A stretch of 64,000 nucleotides of DNA from Cepaea nemoralis (Eukaryota > Mollusca > Gastropoda > Stylommatophora > Helicidae): assembly GCA_014155875.1 (NCBI GenBank), contig JACEFZ010027944.1, positions 55,001 through 119,000 of the forward strand. Direction: 5' to 3'. Below are positions 54,896 through 64,000 of this stretch, piece by piece. Position 1 is the first letter of the stretch. Each line of letters opens with the position of its first letter. Both the position numbers and the translations under genes were made by a program. The notes under the pieces were generated by a model, which was not told the DNA's origin, did no database searches, and saw only the letters and a program-made list of their open reading frames with translations.

Positions 54896-54959
54896 AGATG
54901 CATTGATTTTACAGCCTGCGATTCAGATACTTCGTTATCGTCTTGTTAACATTCTGCTC

Positions 54960-55470
54960 CCTATTTAGCAAACGTATCGTATGCCGAGTGTGTTTCAAGG
55001 ACGTGTTTCATACACATGGGTTAAAAGTCGTTTTTTTTGTACAGTGATTGTGAAGAATACAAGATCTATTTTTGTCTTTGGGAAGTTGCCGACACCTTTG
55101 ATAAATACTCAACACAACGATCATGCTTTAAAGATTAGTATGATAAGAAAGTTAGTACATTTTAGTGTTTCCTTCCCTCATGCCCCTTTTTATTCTTTCA
55201 TTATGTATACGGTCTTTGGGCCACCAATATAATTCAAACGTTAATCCTGCCTTATTGTCACAAGGCAATACACATTCTATCAACTATAATTTGCACTTTG
55301 ACATATAGAGTATGATATTTGTTTTGCATCTGAGGGTGTGTCTGAAACTTATCCTCTTTGTCATTTTATGTTTCTTTCTAGAAGACAGGGCACATATCCA
55401 TGTTTCAAATTAACACGGGTCTGCTTGTTTATGTAAATGTATGTGTTTGTGCTCGCGCACAACATTGTAT
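54960..55470. other. No recognised feature
   Basis: Lies between two oppositely oriented LINEs. An 83-codon frame at 54981 has no splice context or recognisable motif. Confidence 0.4.
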
Positions 55471-55474
55471 TAAT

Positions 55475-57925
55475 ATTGAAAGTAGGAACTTGGACTGTAA
55501 GAACTATGAGTGGGGATGGAAAATTTGAAAACGTTAAGACTGAAATGAGATGATTAAATATTAACCTGTTAGGTATAGGTGAGACCAGATGGACAGGAAT
55601 GGGCATTATAACATCTGAGAAATATGGAATAATCTATTCTGGTGTAGAGAAACAACAGCGAGGAGTAGCAGTTATAATGGATACAGAGAGATAAAATCGA
55701 TCAAAGGATCTTGGACTGTATAAGACAGAGTATTACTGGTGAAGTTGAGTGGAAGTCCTTTTGATATCAATGTCATTCAAGTTTATGCACCAACAGCAGA
55801 CAGTAGTGATGACAGCATTTGTGAATTGTATCATGATTTAGAGAAAGCCTTCAAGAAATGCAAGAATTCTGAAGAAAATATCATAATAGGTGACTTGAAA
55901 GTCAAAGTTAGAAATCAGCAGGACGGATGCATAGTAGGCACGTATTAACTAGGGTAACAGAATGAAATAGATTTCAGACTTGTACAGTGGGTACAAGAGC
56001 ATGATTTGATTATTGAAAACACCTGGTATCAATAGCACCCAAAGAGATTATGGACATGGAGGAGTCCTAATCATAAGATCAGAAATCAGAACGATTACAT
56101 TCTCACCAACAAAAGATTTCGAAATGCCTTAAAAGTCGTAAAAGCTATACCAAGCGCAGACTGCTACAGCGACCACAGATTAATTTTAAGCAATTTACAT
56201 TTAAAATTAAAGAAAATCAAATATTCACAAAGAAACGCAAAATTTGATCTACGGGCACTGAAGAGTGAGGAGATACAAGATAAATTCAACGTAGAGGTAA
56301 AGAACAGATTCGATGCATTGTCCGAAATGGAAATATTAATTCAAGACGTCAGTGACCAATCAGTCAATCAAGCTGCAGGAACAACCATCCCAAAATAAAG
56401 ATAATAGGACACAAGAAATGGATGACGGAAGACATCTTAAAACTCATGGAAATAAAAAGAAATAACAAAAATAACAAATAAAACTATGAAGAGATTCACA
56501 GGAAAATTGGAAAGCTATGCAAAGAGGCAAAAGAAATATAGCTTGAGAAAATTGAATGGAAATCGAAATCCAACACAACACCCAGAATAACAAATTAATG
56601 CACAAAAGAATTAATGACATCACTAACAAAAGAACACACACATCAACGGGTTGCTTAAATACCAAAGATGGGAAAATCATAATAGAAAACGATCAGATTT
56701 TACATGCGTGGTCAGATTATGTGAAAAACTCTTATGATGATACAAGCGAAGAATACAATCATCGGAATAATAATGAAGAACCATACATTTTGAAGATGGA
56801 CGTTGAGAATGCTCTTAACCATATTAAAACTGGCAAACTCGGGTACATGCAACATCACAATAGAAATGACCAATGTCTTAGAAGAATATGGAATAGACCA
56901 AGTCACCAGACTACTGAACGCAATATACGATACTGGAGATATACCTCCCGAATTATGTAATTCTATATTTATTGCAATTCCGAAGAAATCAGGTGCCCTG
57001 GAATGTGATCAACATCGAACAATTAGTATAATGAGCAACATCACGAAGAAATATTTCAGAAATATTTATTTTCAGAAATATAGAAGATATGGATGGAATC
57101 AAAATTGGGGGACGATACATCAATAACATTAGATATGCAGATAATACAGTCTTGATTGCGGACAATGAACAGGACCTGCAACATTTAGTAGATGTTGTTG
57201 TTGCACACAGTGAACAAGTAGGGTTATAACTGAATAGTAAGAAGACACAGACTATGGTCGTCACTGGGAATATGGAAATACCACAATGTGATATACGAGT
57301 AAACGGGCATATTCTTAAGCAAGTGAATCGATACAGTTATCTCGGAACAGTCATAGCATCCGATGGGAGATACCTTGAAGAGATTAGGACAAGAATTGCC
57401 ATTGCGAAGGTAGTCTTTTGCAAGATGAAAAAATACTGACCAATATAAAGATATCAATTGAAACGAGAAAAACAGTGTTGAAGTGCTACATAGAACCTGT
57501 GTTTTTATATGGATGTGAAGCGTGGACAATGAGTAGTCAAGATGAAAAACATCTAATTGCTCTGGAAATGTGGTTTCTGAATAAAATGCAAAAATATACC
57601 ATGGACAGACAGAAAAATCAATGAACAAGTCTTTCAAGAAACAAATGAAGATCGTAAACTGATTAGAATCATTAGACGTAGACAGTCAAAAAATTATGGG
57701 CATGTTATGAGAATATATGACTTGGAGAACTTGGTGACGACTGGCAAGATCGAAGGGAACAGACCAAGGGGAAGACCGAGAAGTAAATACCTGGATGTCT
57801 TGGCCACGTGGCATGGTCTAGACAGGAACACGGAGCTGATCCACGACTCTGGAGATCGAGTGAGATGGCAGAACATGTCCGCCCACGCTTATCGGCATGG
57901 CACAGGATGGATGATGGATGTAGCT
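55475..57925 (+). pseudogene. LINE A, near full-length with internal RT deletion (A9)
   Basis: Endonuclease start LKVGTWTVRTMSGDGKFENV at 55480, GIGETRWTGMG, FDINVIQVYAPTADSSDDSI (55739-55948), then SDH near 56165 and KFDLRALKSEEIQDKFNVEV. Further on: STGCLNTKDGKIIIENDQI (56556-56960), IPKKSGALECDQHRTISIMS (to about 57050), then directly RNIYFQKYRRYG. Compared with copy A3, about 370 bp of the RT core is deleted at this point. YADD has become YADN (57134-57145). The C-terminal part runs to AHAYRHGTG at 57905 with an ATGG tail. Confidence 0.9.
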
Positions 57926-57929
57926 GCTA

Positions 57930-58610
57930 TACGTTTTTATTTATGTCAGTACCTGTTTCTACAGAAAATAAGGCAGGGATCCTGGTTGGTGGACATAATA
58001 TAGATAACTTAAGTTATGCTAATGACACCGTCTTGATAGCAACAAGTCAGAAGGATCTACAGGAAATGATAGATACTGTGGTTGTAGAAAATGAAACAAA
58101 TGGGCTTATGTTTGAATAATAGAAAGACATTGTGATATCAAAGAAACAGATTGTGCGTTAATGTGCAGTTAAAGTACAGGACGTTATTTTGGAGCAAATG
58201 CAGATTCTAAGTAGATGGATAACATCAGGTGGAAGATGCATCGTTGAGATAAAGAGCAGAATAGGACAAGCATAAACTGCAATCTATCAAATGAAGAACG
58301 TTTGTGTACAATGAGTCATTGTTCTTAAAAGTTAGAAAAAGAGTTCTTGCATGGTACATAGAACCAGTTTTAATATACGGCTGTGGGTCCTGGACAATTA
58401 GTAAAGAGGCGAAAACATCCCTGGACGTCTTGTGACAACCGGAAAGATTTGCGGAAAGAGAGATAAGGGAAGACAGCGTGAAAAGATTCTTGACAGTCTT
58501 GTGTCATGGCACGTAAGGGAATCAACACTCGAATTGATCCATGACGTCGGAGATCGTAATTTGTGGAGAGGCACGATCGCCCACGCCAGCCAGCAAAGCA
58601 CTGAATTTGT
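57930..58610 (+). mobile_element. LINE D copy (D1)
   Basis: ILVGGHNIDNLSYANDTVLI (catalytic YADD changed to YAND) and DLQEMIDTVV at 57980-58100, then broken frames with YIEPVLIYGCGSWTISKEAK, LTTGKICGKRDKGRQREKIL and TLELIHDVGDRNLWRG to 58610. It follows LINE A9 head to tail. Confidence 0.7.
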
Positions 58611-58614
58611 ATAG

Positions 58615-58765
58615 TAGTTACACATGTTTGTTTAATTTCTACAGCAAAATAGCCTGGTATGTTAATATATCATCTACGATAATTCAGTTGTTACAACATT
58701 GACTTTTTATGTTCTTTTCTGTTTTTTTTTTTTTACTCTGCTTAATCGTCTATGTGGCGACGGTG
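58615..58765. other. No recognised feature
   Basis: Short AT-rich spacer between LINE D1 and the RTE-like LINE H. Confidence 0.4.
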
Positions 58766-58767
58766 TC

Positions 58768-61235
58768 ATCATCATCATCATCTTCCACTTCTGCCGTCAA
58801 GCGTCGTGGGGAGGAATAATTTGCGTTCCAGCGCCCGGTGGACGGCACTGGATAGTGTCATTCCGTGAGGTTGTACAATGTCTCTGATGTCGTCAATCCA
58901 TTTTCTTCTTGGACGTCCTCGTGGTCTCGTCGCAGATGATCTTTGATGTAAGGCCAGTGATGGTAGTTGTTGATGTTGCATTCTAATGACATGGCCAAAC
59001 CACTTGATCTTCTGTCTGTCAATAAATGTGGCACAAGGTGTTGATCCCACAGTCTGTCTGATAGTAGCATTTCTTACTCGGTCTCGGATTGTTAAGTTGG
59101 CAGCTCTCCTCAGGCATCTCATTTCGCAGGTGTTGATTTTGCGAAGGTGTAATTTGGATAAAGTCCAGGTTTGAGATTGGTAGCATAGGGTTGGTGTGAA
59201 TATGCTGTTTATTATCTGTCGTTTTGCGGACATGGGTATGTTTGGATGTTTCAGTAAGGGTGATAGTTGATATGTAAGTGCACTAGCTTTTTGACATCTG
59301 ATTTCAATTTCTCTGTCCAATCTGCCATCTTCTGTGATCATACTTCCAAGGTATTTGAATTCTTTAACTTGTTTCAGAGGTGTGTTATTTATCTGTATAT
59401 TTAGTGGGCCTGGCGATCTGCTAACTTGCATTACTTCGGTTTTGGCTGTGTTTATACTCATATTGTATCTGCTGCAGGTTGAACTCAGATTAGTAATATG
59501 ATTTTGTAGTCTGCCCTCATCGCTGTAAAACAGGCACTGATCATCTGCAAATAGAAGTTCATTTATTCCCTGTGGGTCAGTTGTTTCATCTGGAGTAAAG
59601 AGTTCTAAATTTTCTGAATCTGGTCTGTCGAGACTTGCTTCTTTGGAAATTCTGTCCATGTAGATATTGAATAGCAGGGGAGAGAGCACACATCCCTGCC
59701 TCACTCCTGTATTGACTGTGAACATATCTGATATACCTTCCTGTGTTCTTACTGCACTTTGGCTCGAGTGGTACATGGCTATGATGTTTTCTAGCAGTTG
59801 CCCTTCTATCCCATAGTCTTCAAGGATGGTCCATAATTTGTATCTGTCTACTCTATCAAAAGCCTTTTCCTGATCTACAAACACAATATTCTGCTGGTCA
59901 CTATATTCAATAGTTTTTTCACAAATTTGTCTAAGTGTAAATAATGCATCAGTGCAACTTTTACCTTTCCGAAAACCGAATTGTGCTTTGCTTAACTGTT
60001 GTTCAACTATTGGTCTAGCTCTTTGTTCCAAAAGTTTTGCATACATTTTCCCTATATGGCTTAGGAGTGATATACCTCTGTATGTTTCGCACTCTCTCAT
60101 ATTGCCTTTCTTTTTCCATATTGGTACTATTATTGCCTGTTGCCAATCATCTGGGACTTTTCTTTCTTCCCATGCTATATTAAAAAGTCTTGTTAGCCAT
60201 TTAACTCCTGTTTCCCCACAGGCCTGAATAGCTTCTGTGGTTATTCCATCTGGACCTGGTGATTTGTTCTTAGGACTTTTCTGTATAACTGCTTTGACTT
60301 CTGCAGGTATGAAATTTGGTTCTTGCTGTCCCTGGCGTTTAGGCACAAAAGTGAGGTTTCCTATGTTATGTGTGGGGTTAAGTAGTTCTTGAAAGTATTC
60401 TGCCCATCTTGCTAGTCTTTGTTGTGGATTAAATATTGGTATACCTCTTTTGCTGTTTATGATGGTGGTTGGGTTGTAACATGCATCTCTGTTTCTCATT
60501 GTGGTGACACGTTTATAAAATTCTCTTGGGCAGTCTTTGCTAAGGGTCGCCATCTGTTCACCGTATATTCTCCAGGATTCATCTTTAGATGCTCTAATTG
60601 TTCGTTTGGCATTACGTCGTGCTATTCTATAAGTAATATAGTCCTGTTCAGATTTAGTTGTGATCCACTTTTTGAATGCTACCTTCTTTTTGAATATGCT
60701 ATCTTTAACTTCGTTGTTCCACCAGGTTGTTCTTAATCTTTTGTCTTGCCCTACTTTCTTTGTTCCACATTTATTTTTCAGTGTGTCGAGCATGGCAGCC
60801 TTGAAACATGTCCATTACTTATCTATGCTTGAGTGGTCATCAGGGATGTTCTTATGTAGGTTTTGGATTTCTTGATTGAATTCGTCTTTAACTGTATTTT
60901 CCTGCAGCCTCCTATAATTGATGACATGTGTTGTTACTTTTTTGTTTCTTCTTCTCCTGTGTGGTGAAATCTTTTTTATTATGACTGGTTTGTGATCAGT
61001 ATCAACATCTGTATTTGGGAGTGCTCTTGAATCTAATAGTAGTCTTCTATCCGATTTCCTAATTAGAATAAAGTCAAGTTGAGATGCTTGGTTTATGTCA
61101 TTCCATTTATACCAGGTTTTGGTGTGGCTACGACGATGTTGAAAAAAACTATTTGCTATTATTAGTCCATGTTCCGAACATATGTTGAGTAGATGTTGAC
61201 CATCGCTGTTACAATCAGTCTCTGTGTCGCTGAAT
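58768..61235 (-). mobile_element. LINE H, RTE-like, nearly intact
   Basis: A 5'-truncated non-LTR retrotransposon of about 2.47 kb, transcribed on the minus strand and ending in (GAT)n (plus-strand TCATCATCATC at 58768-58784), a simple-repeat tail as in RTE elements. It is the least decayed element in the window, hence the youngest LINE by sequence. SINE S1 abuts its 5' end. Confidence 0.92.
58778..61235 (-). pseudogene. LINE H endonuclease-reverse transcriptase ORF, one internal stop
   Basis: Reads from the C-terminal endonuclease (DGQHLLNICSEHGLIIANSF, SQLDFIL, TDHKPV at 61200-61000) to the end. A single TAA at 60817-60815 separates it from a 671-codon frame in the same phase, with no frameshift between. 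That frame has RT motifs in order: KSPGPDGITTEAI, ETYRGISLLSHIGKMYAKLL, FGFRKGKSCTDAL, FVDQEKAFDRVDRYKLW, GVRQGCVLSPLLFNIYMDRI, LLFADDQCLFYSDE (catalytic FADD) and FKYLGSMITEDGRLDREIEI. The C-terminus is RLKWFGHV-like (KIKWFGHVIRMQHQQLP) then RPRGRPRRKWIDDIRD. The active-site residues appear intact. The N-terminal half of the endonuclease is missing. Confidence 0.93.
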
Positions 61236-61245
61236 GGCCCCATGC

Positions 61246-61450
61246 AATCCTCCCACGGCGACGGTGTAATGGACGCAATTCGCAATCCTGCATACTGCTG
61301 CGGGGGTTTAAAAGCAGACTGCCATGCGCCGATTTTCATACAATGGTTTTAGTGCCGGTCGTTCAAAAAGCAATGGCAAACTACTGAACGTAAACTTGCC
61401 AAGAGATAACAACCAAAGAATGCTGGGTTTGACTGTGACGTCCTCGCACT
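61246..61450 (+). mobile_element. SINE S1 copy
   Basis: Head region GACGGTGTAATGGACGCAAT, body CAAAAAGCAATGGCAAACTA, CTGAACGTAAACTTGCCAAG and end TGTGACGTCCTCGC. Confidence 0.8.
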
Positions 61451-61481
61451 ATATGCAACTAACTAACTTCATTATTTAAAC

Positions 61482-61985
61482 CAGTGTTTCCCAACGTGGG
61501 GCCCACGCCCCACAGGGGGACAATTCGATTGTTAAGGGGGGCAATTCGAAAATGGAAGAAATCGGCAGGATATAACAAAACGGGGAGACTTGAGACTGAA
61601 GTTAACTAAATTGGAACCTGACATAAGATCTCTTTGCAGCGAGCATCAAGCGCAAGGATCTCACTAAATTTAAATAATAAATAATTACTAATAATTAAAA
61701 TAATATAGAAAAATCTTTCATTAAAATTATTTTGTACTTGAATTTCAGTTCTCCATTATATGTTTTGAAAATTTACTTACTGTGTTTGCTCAATAATTAC
61801 CTAGTGATTTCTTCCTAAAACCTATCATTCAAGTTTCTTTAGTGAACATTTCAATTTTTGAATATTAAAAATAATGTATGTGTTGAGGGGGGGGGGGGGG
61901 GGGGGCGTGGGGCGGGGGAGGGGGGCAATATGAATTTTAGAAAGGCTTAAGTGGGGCATGGCACAAAAAAGGTTGGGAAACACTG
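61482..61985 (+). mobile_element. Second hAT MITE family, complete, 8-bp TSD
   Basis: 504 bp starting CAGTGTTTCCCAACGTGGG and ending GGTTGGGAAACACTG, flanked by the exact 8-bp repeat ATTTAAAC (61474-61481 and 61986-61993). The interior is AT-rich with a G tract near 61890-61925 and no coding content. Ends differ from the 4212 family. Confidence 0.94.
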
Positions 61986-62105
61986 ATTTAAACTGACAAC
62001 GGGAAAATATTTTTTTAACATAATAAGTTGCTTGGTATAGAAAAACGACTAAAATTTCACAATTTTCTACGAATCAAATTTAATGTATAATTTGTGAACT
62101 TTCAG

Positions 62106-62215
62106 AATAATGGCTTGCCGTTTGTGTTCGAATGTGTTGTGTACGGAACGGGCGCTCTATGTCTTCTTAGTTTCTTCATGTGTGTGGTTGCCAACTGCCT
62201 TTTTAAAAGTACCTG
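62106..62215 (+). CDS. Candidate exon 2 of the plus-strand membrane protein gene
   Basis: A strong acceptor (TTTGTGAACTTTCAG) precedes 62106 and donor CTG/GTGAGA follows 62215. In phase 0 the 110-bp exon reads NNGLPFVFECVVYGTGALCL, LSFFMCVVANCLFKST, a clear membrane-spanning segment. Phase 0 entry matches the phase 0 exit of the exon at 50682-50872, giving SGKFIPF-NNGLPF. A second frame starting ATGGCTTGCCGT is also open, so the frame is not certain. The intron would be about 11.2 kb, filled by LINEs A, C, D and H. Confidence 0.5.
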
Positions 62216-62237
62216 GTGAGAATTTGTTTAGGATTAT

Positions 62238-62490
62238 CTTTAAGTGTTTATTGTTAACATTAATTACTGTTTATTCCATAGAGATAAGTATAAATATATG
62301 AAGCCTCAGATTATTTAGAATTACATTATAGTGTTCATTCTTAATGGTAATTGCTGGCTACTCCATATGCTTATATATATATGAAGTCTCATATTGTTTA
62401 CAAGTATATTAAAATGTTTATTGTTAATATTTCTTACCGGCTATTCCATATACTTAAATAAACATATGTGAAGCCTAAGAATTGTCGTTT
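62238..62490. repeat. Degenerate 85-bp tandem repeat
   Basis: Three units with GTTTATTGTTAACATTAAT, CTATTCCATA and ATATGAAGCCTCAG blocks, the latter at about 62298, 62381 and 62467. The remaining 62490-62785 has nothing recognised. Confidence 0.65.
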
Positions 62491-62789
62491 TATAAAGTTT
62501 TGGCAGCACTTTTAGTTTGGTTAGTCACGAACCAATCTGATTCTCATCTACACATCTAACTCAAGGACGGTTCCATTGGTACTGCTTGTGTACGGCAGTG
62601 GTTACATCTCGGGCAACAGTTTTTCAGGCTGGTTAAACTACATGAGTGAACTGGCGAAATCCATATGCATGCTTATTATACCAAGACTATGACGGCGAGT
62701 GGAACGAATAATTGTGAATATCAGTGAACAGAGGCCAAACAGCAAAGACTGTGCCACGCCTAGTGATTTTTATGGCTGAAGTATGGTAA

Positions 62790-62990
62790 TGGGAAGGAGG
62801 AAATACCACAATGTGATATACGAGTAAATGGGCATATTCTTAAGCAAGTGAATCGATACTGTTATCTCGGCACAGTCATAACATCTGATGTGAGATGCCT
62901 TGAGTAGATAAGACCAAGAATTGCCATTGCGAAGGTAGACTTTTGCAAGATGGAAGACATACTGTCCAATAAAAGGACAGGCTGGATGGA
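62790..62990 (+). mobile_element. LINE A internal fragment (A10)
   Basis: EIPQCDIRVNGHILKQVNRY, CYLGTVITSDVRCLE and TRIAIAKVDFCKMED followed by decay, as in A3, A4 and A9. Confidence 0.8.
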
Positions 62991-63015
62991 TGTTGTGAGC
63001 AAAACCATCTGGTTG

Positions 63016-63275
63016 AATGTAATGCGCGGAAGAAATCATTCCTGATTCAACGGGCAAGACGGCGTTTACCTACAAAGCGTTGTGGACCGTAATGAGCACG
63101 GCAAGGCACGTAGAGCGCCCTGGTCATCCACTGCACCTGTATTCGTCTCCAGTCGTCTCGACTTGTCTTGCCACTGGACTCAGATGGACTCAGGCGAGAG
63201 AGTGAGGTCGACGAATTGCGCAACTCTTCCTCACTTTAATCCAAGTCATCGCGCAAGTCATTCTTCATCCAACGT
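63016..63275 (+). mobile_element. Repeat R2, copy 2
   Basis: Reverse-oriented near-identical copy of 38583-38842. Both keep an open frame with NEHGKARRAPWSS, SRLDLSCHWTQMDSGERVRS and HRASHSSSN. It lies between LINE A10 and LINE C2. Confidence 0.8.
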
Positions 63276-64000
63276 CATACCTATCTTGGCAGCACTGTGT
63301 CACAAGCTGCCACAATTGATGAGGAAGTGAATGCAAGAATCTCCAAGGCCAGTGCGGCCTTTGGCAGACTGTACAAAAATGTGTGGGACAGAACTGGAAT
63401 AAGCCTGCAAACAAAGATAAAAGTCTACAAAGCAGTTGTATTATCCACACTGCTATATGCTTGTGAAACCTGGACTGTTTATCAGCGACACGCTAGGAAA
63501 TTAAACCACTTCCACACAGTCTGCCTAAGAAAGCTACTGAAGATTAAATGGCAAGACAAGATTTCAGACACTAAAGTCCTAGAAAGAGCATCCATGCCCA
63601 GTATCCACACTCTACTGATGAAGAATCAGATTCGTTAGGCTGGTCACTTGACTCGCATGCCAGATCACAGGCTCCCTAAACGAATTTTTTTACAGCGAAC
63701 TGCGTTGTGGTAAACGCTCCCAAGGTGGCCAGAGGAAACGCTTTAAAGACACTCTGAAAATTTCACTGAATGCTTTTGGAATTCATCATGACACCTGGGA
63801 GACTGCAGCCAGAGACCGAAATTCGTGGCGTGCATCATTACGCAAAGGTGCAGTCATATGTGAGGCAACCAGGACTGCAAGAGCGGTGAAGAAAAGGCAG
63901 GCAAGAAAAACCACTGCAGGAAATCCTCCTCCAGAGACGTCAAGCATTCTTTGCCCACATTGTCAAAGAACATTTCGAGCCAAAATAGGCCTTATCAGCC
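63276..64000 (+). pseudogene. LINE C C-terminal part, running off the window (C2)
   Basis: TYLGST at the border, then ATIDEEVNARISKASAAFGR, YKAVVLSTLLYACETWTVYQ and RHARKLNHFHTVCLRKLLKI (to 63638). A stop replaces the tryptophan before AGHLTRMPDHRLPKR. Frames continue broken to CPHCQRTFRAKIGLIS, the start of a C2H2 finger cut by the window end. Confidence 0.9.

Noticed and set aside
62110..62301. 63-codon plus frame starting ATGGCTTGCCGT as an independent small gene
   Set aside because: The splice acceptor directly before 62106 and donor at 62216 make an internal exon more likely, in another frame.

Overview
Eukaryotic (animal) nuclear DNA, most likely from a lophotrochozoan invertebrate such as a mollusc. 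The evidence is split exons with GT/AG borders, many tRNA-derived SINEs, many decayed RTE-like LINEs, hAT and mariner relics, and long microsatellites. No bacterial operon, CRISPR array, rRNA gene or intact functional tRNA gene was seen. The species cannot be fixed from the window, and no search could be run. Letters used for repeat families (LINE A-J, SINE S1-S7, R1-R4, F1) are labels local to this report.

Host genes. Five minus-strand exon candidates lie in the correct N-to-C order: 25475-25308, 22665-about 22523, 17608-17485, 8729-8572 and 3125-2939. Together they resemble a mitochondrial amidoxime-reducing component (MOSC-domain, MTARC-like) protein: membrane anchor, VGTV...YPVxSC segment, central segment, GDKMAEWL...LRLY segment, and a C-terminal GEISIGDPV tail with a stop codon. 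The gene spans about 22.5 kb. Its introns are filled by TEs, including a mariner, a hAT element, LINEs and SINEs. At least one internal piece was not found. On the plus strand, two phase-compatible exons (50682-50872 and 62106-62215) with clean splice sites encode hydrophobic segments of an unidentified membrane protein. A further isolated exon candidate is at 5665-5775 (+).

Transposons, by region. 0-9 kb: minisatellites, hAT MITEs (1250, 4212), a 22-bp array, repeat R1 and a mariner relic (6547-7881). 9-19 kb: SINEs, LINE A, (GA)n and (CT)n tracts, and a second R1. 19.35-21.86 kb: a ZBED5/GTF2IRD2-like hAT relic with 8-bp target duplication. 22-34 kb: LINE I and LINE A copies, with nested LINE insertions at 30.9 and 33.8 kb. 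34-40.5 kb: two LINE B copies whose 3' tails are long (GAA)n tracts, one of them inserted in a foldback element, plus a 1.8-kb C/A-only satellite next to 0.6 kb of (GAA)n. 41-50 kb: SINEs, LINE fragments and a 15-copy, visually identical 53-bp minisatellite. 51-58.6 kb: two long decayed LINEs (C and A). 58.8-61.2 kb: a nearly intact RTE-like ORF with a single visible stop. 61.5-64 kb: a hAT MITE, an exon, repeat R2 and a LINE C copy ending in a C2H2 finger at the window edge.

Most long reading frames in the window are translations of microsatellites or antisense shadows of retrotransposons and are not annotated as genes.
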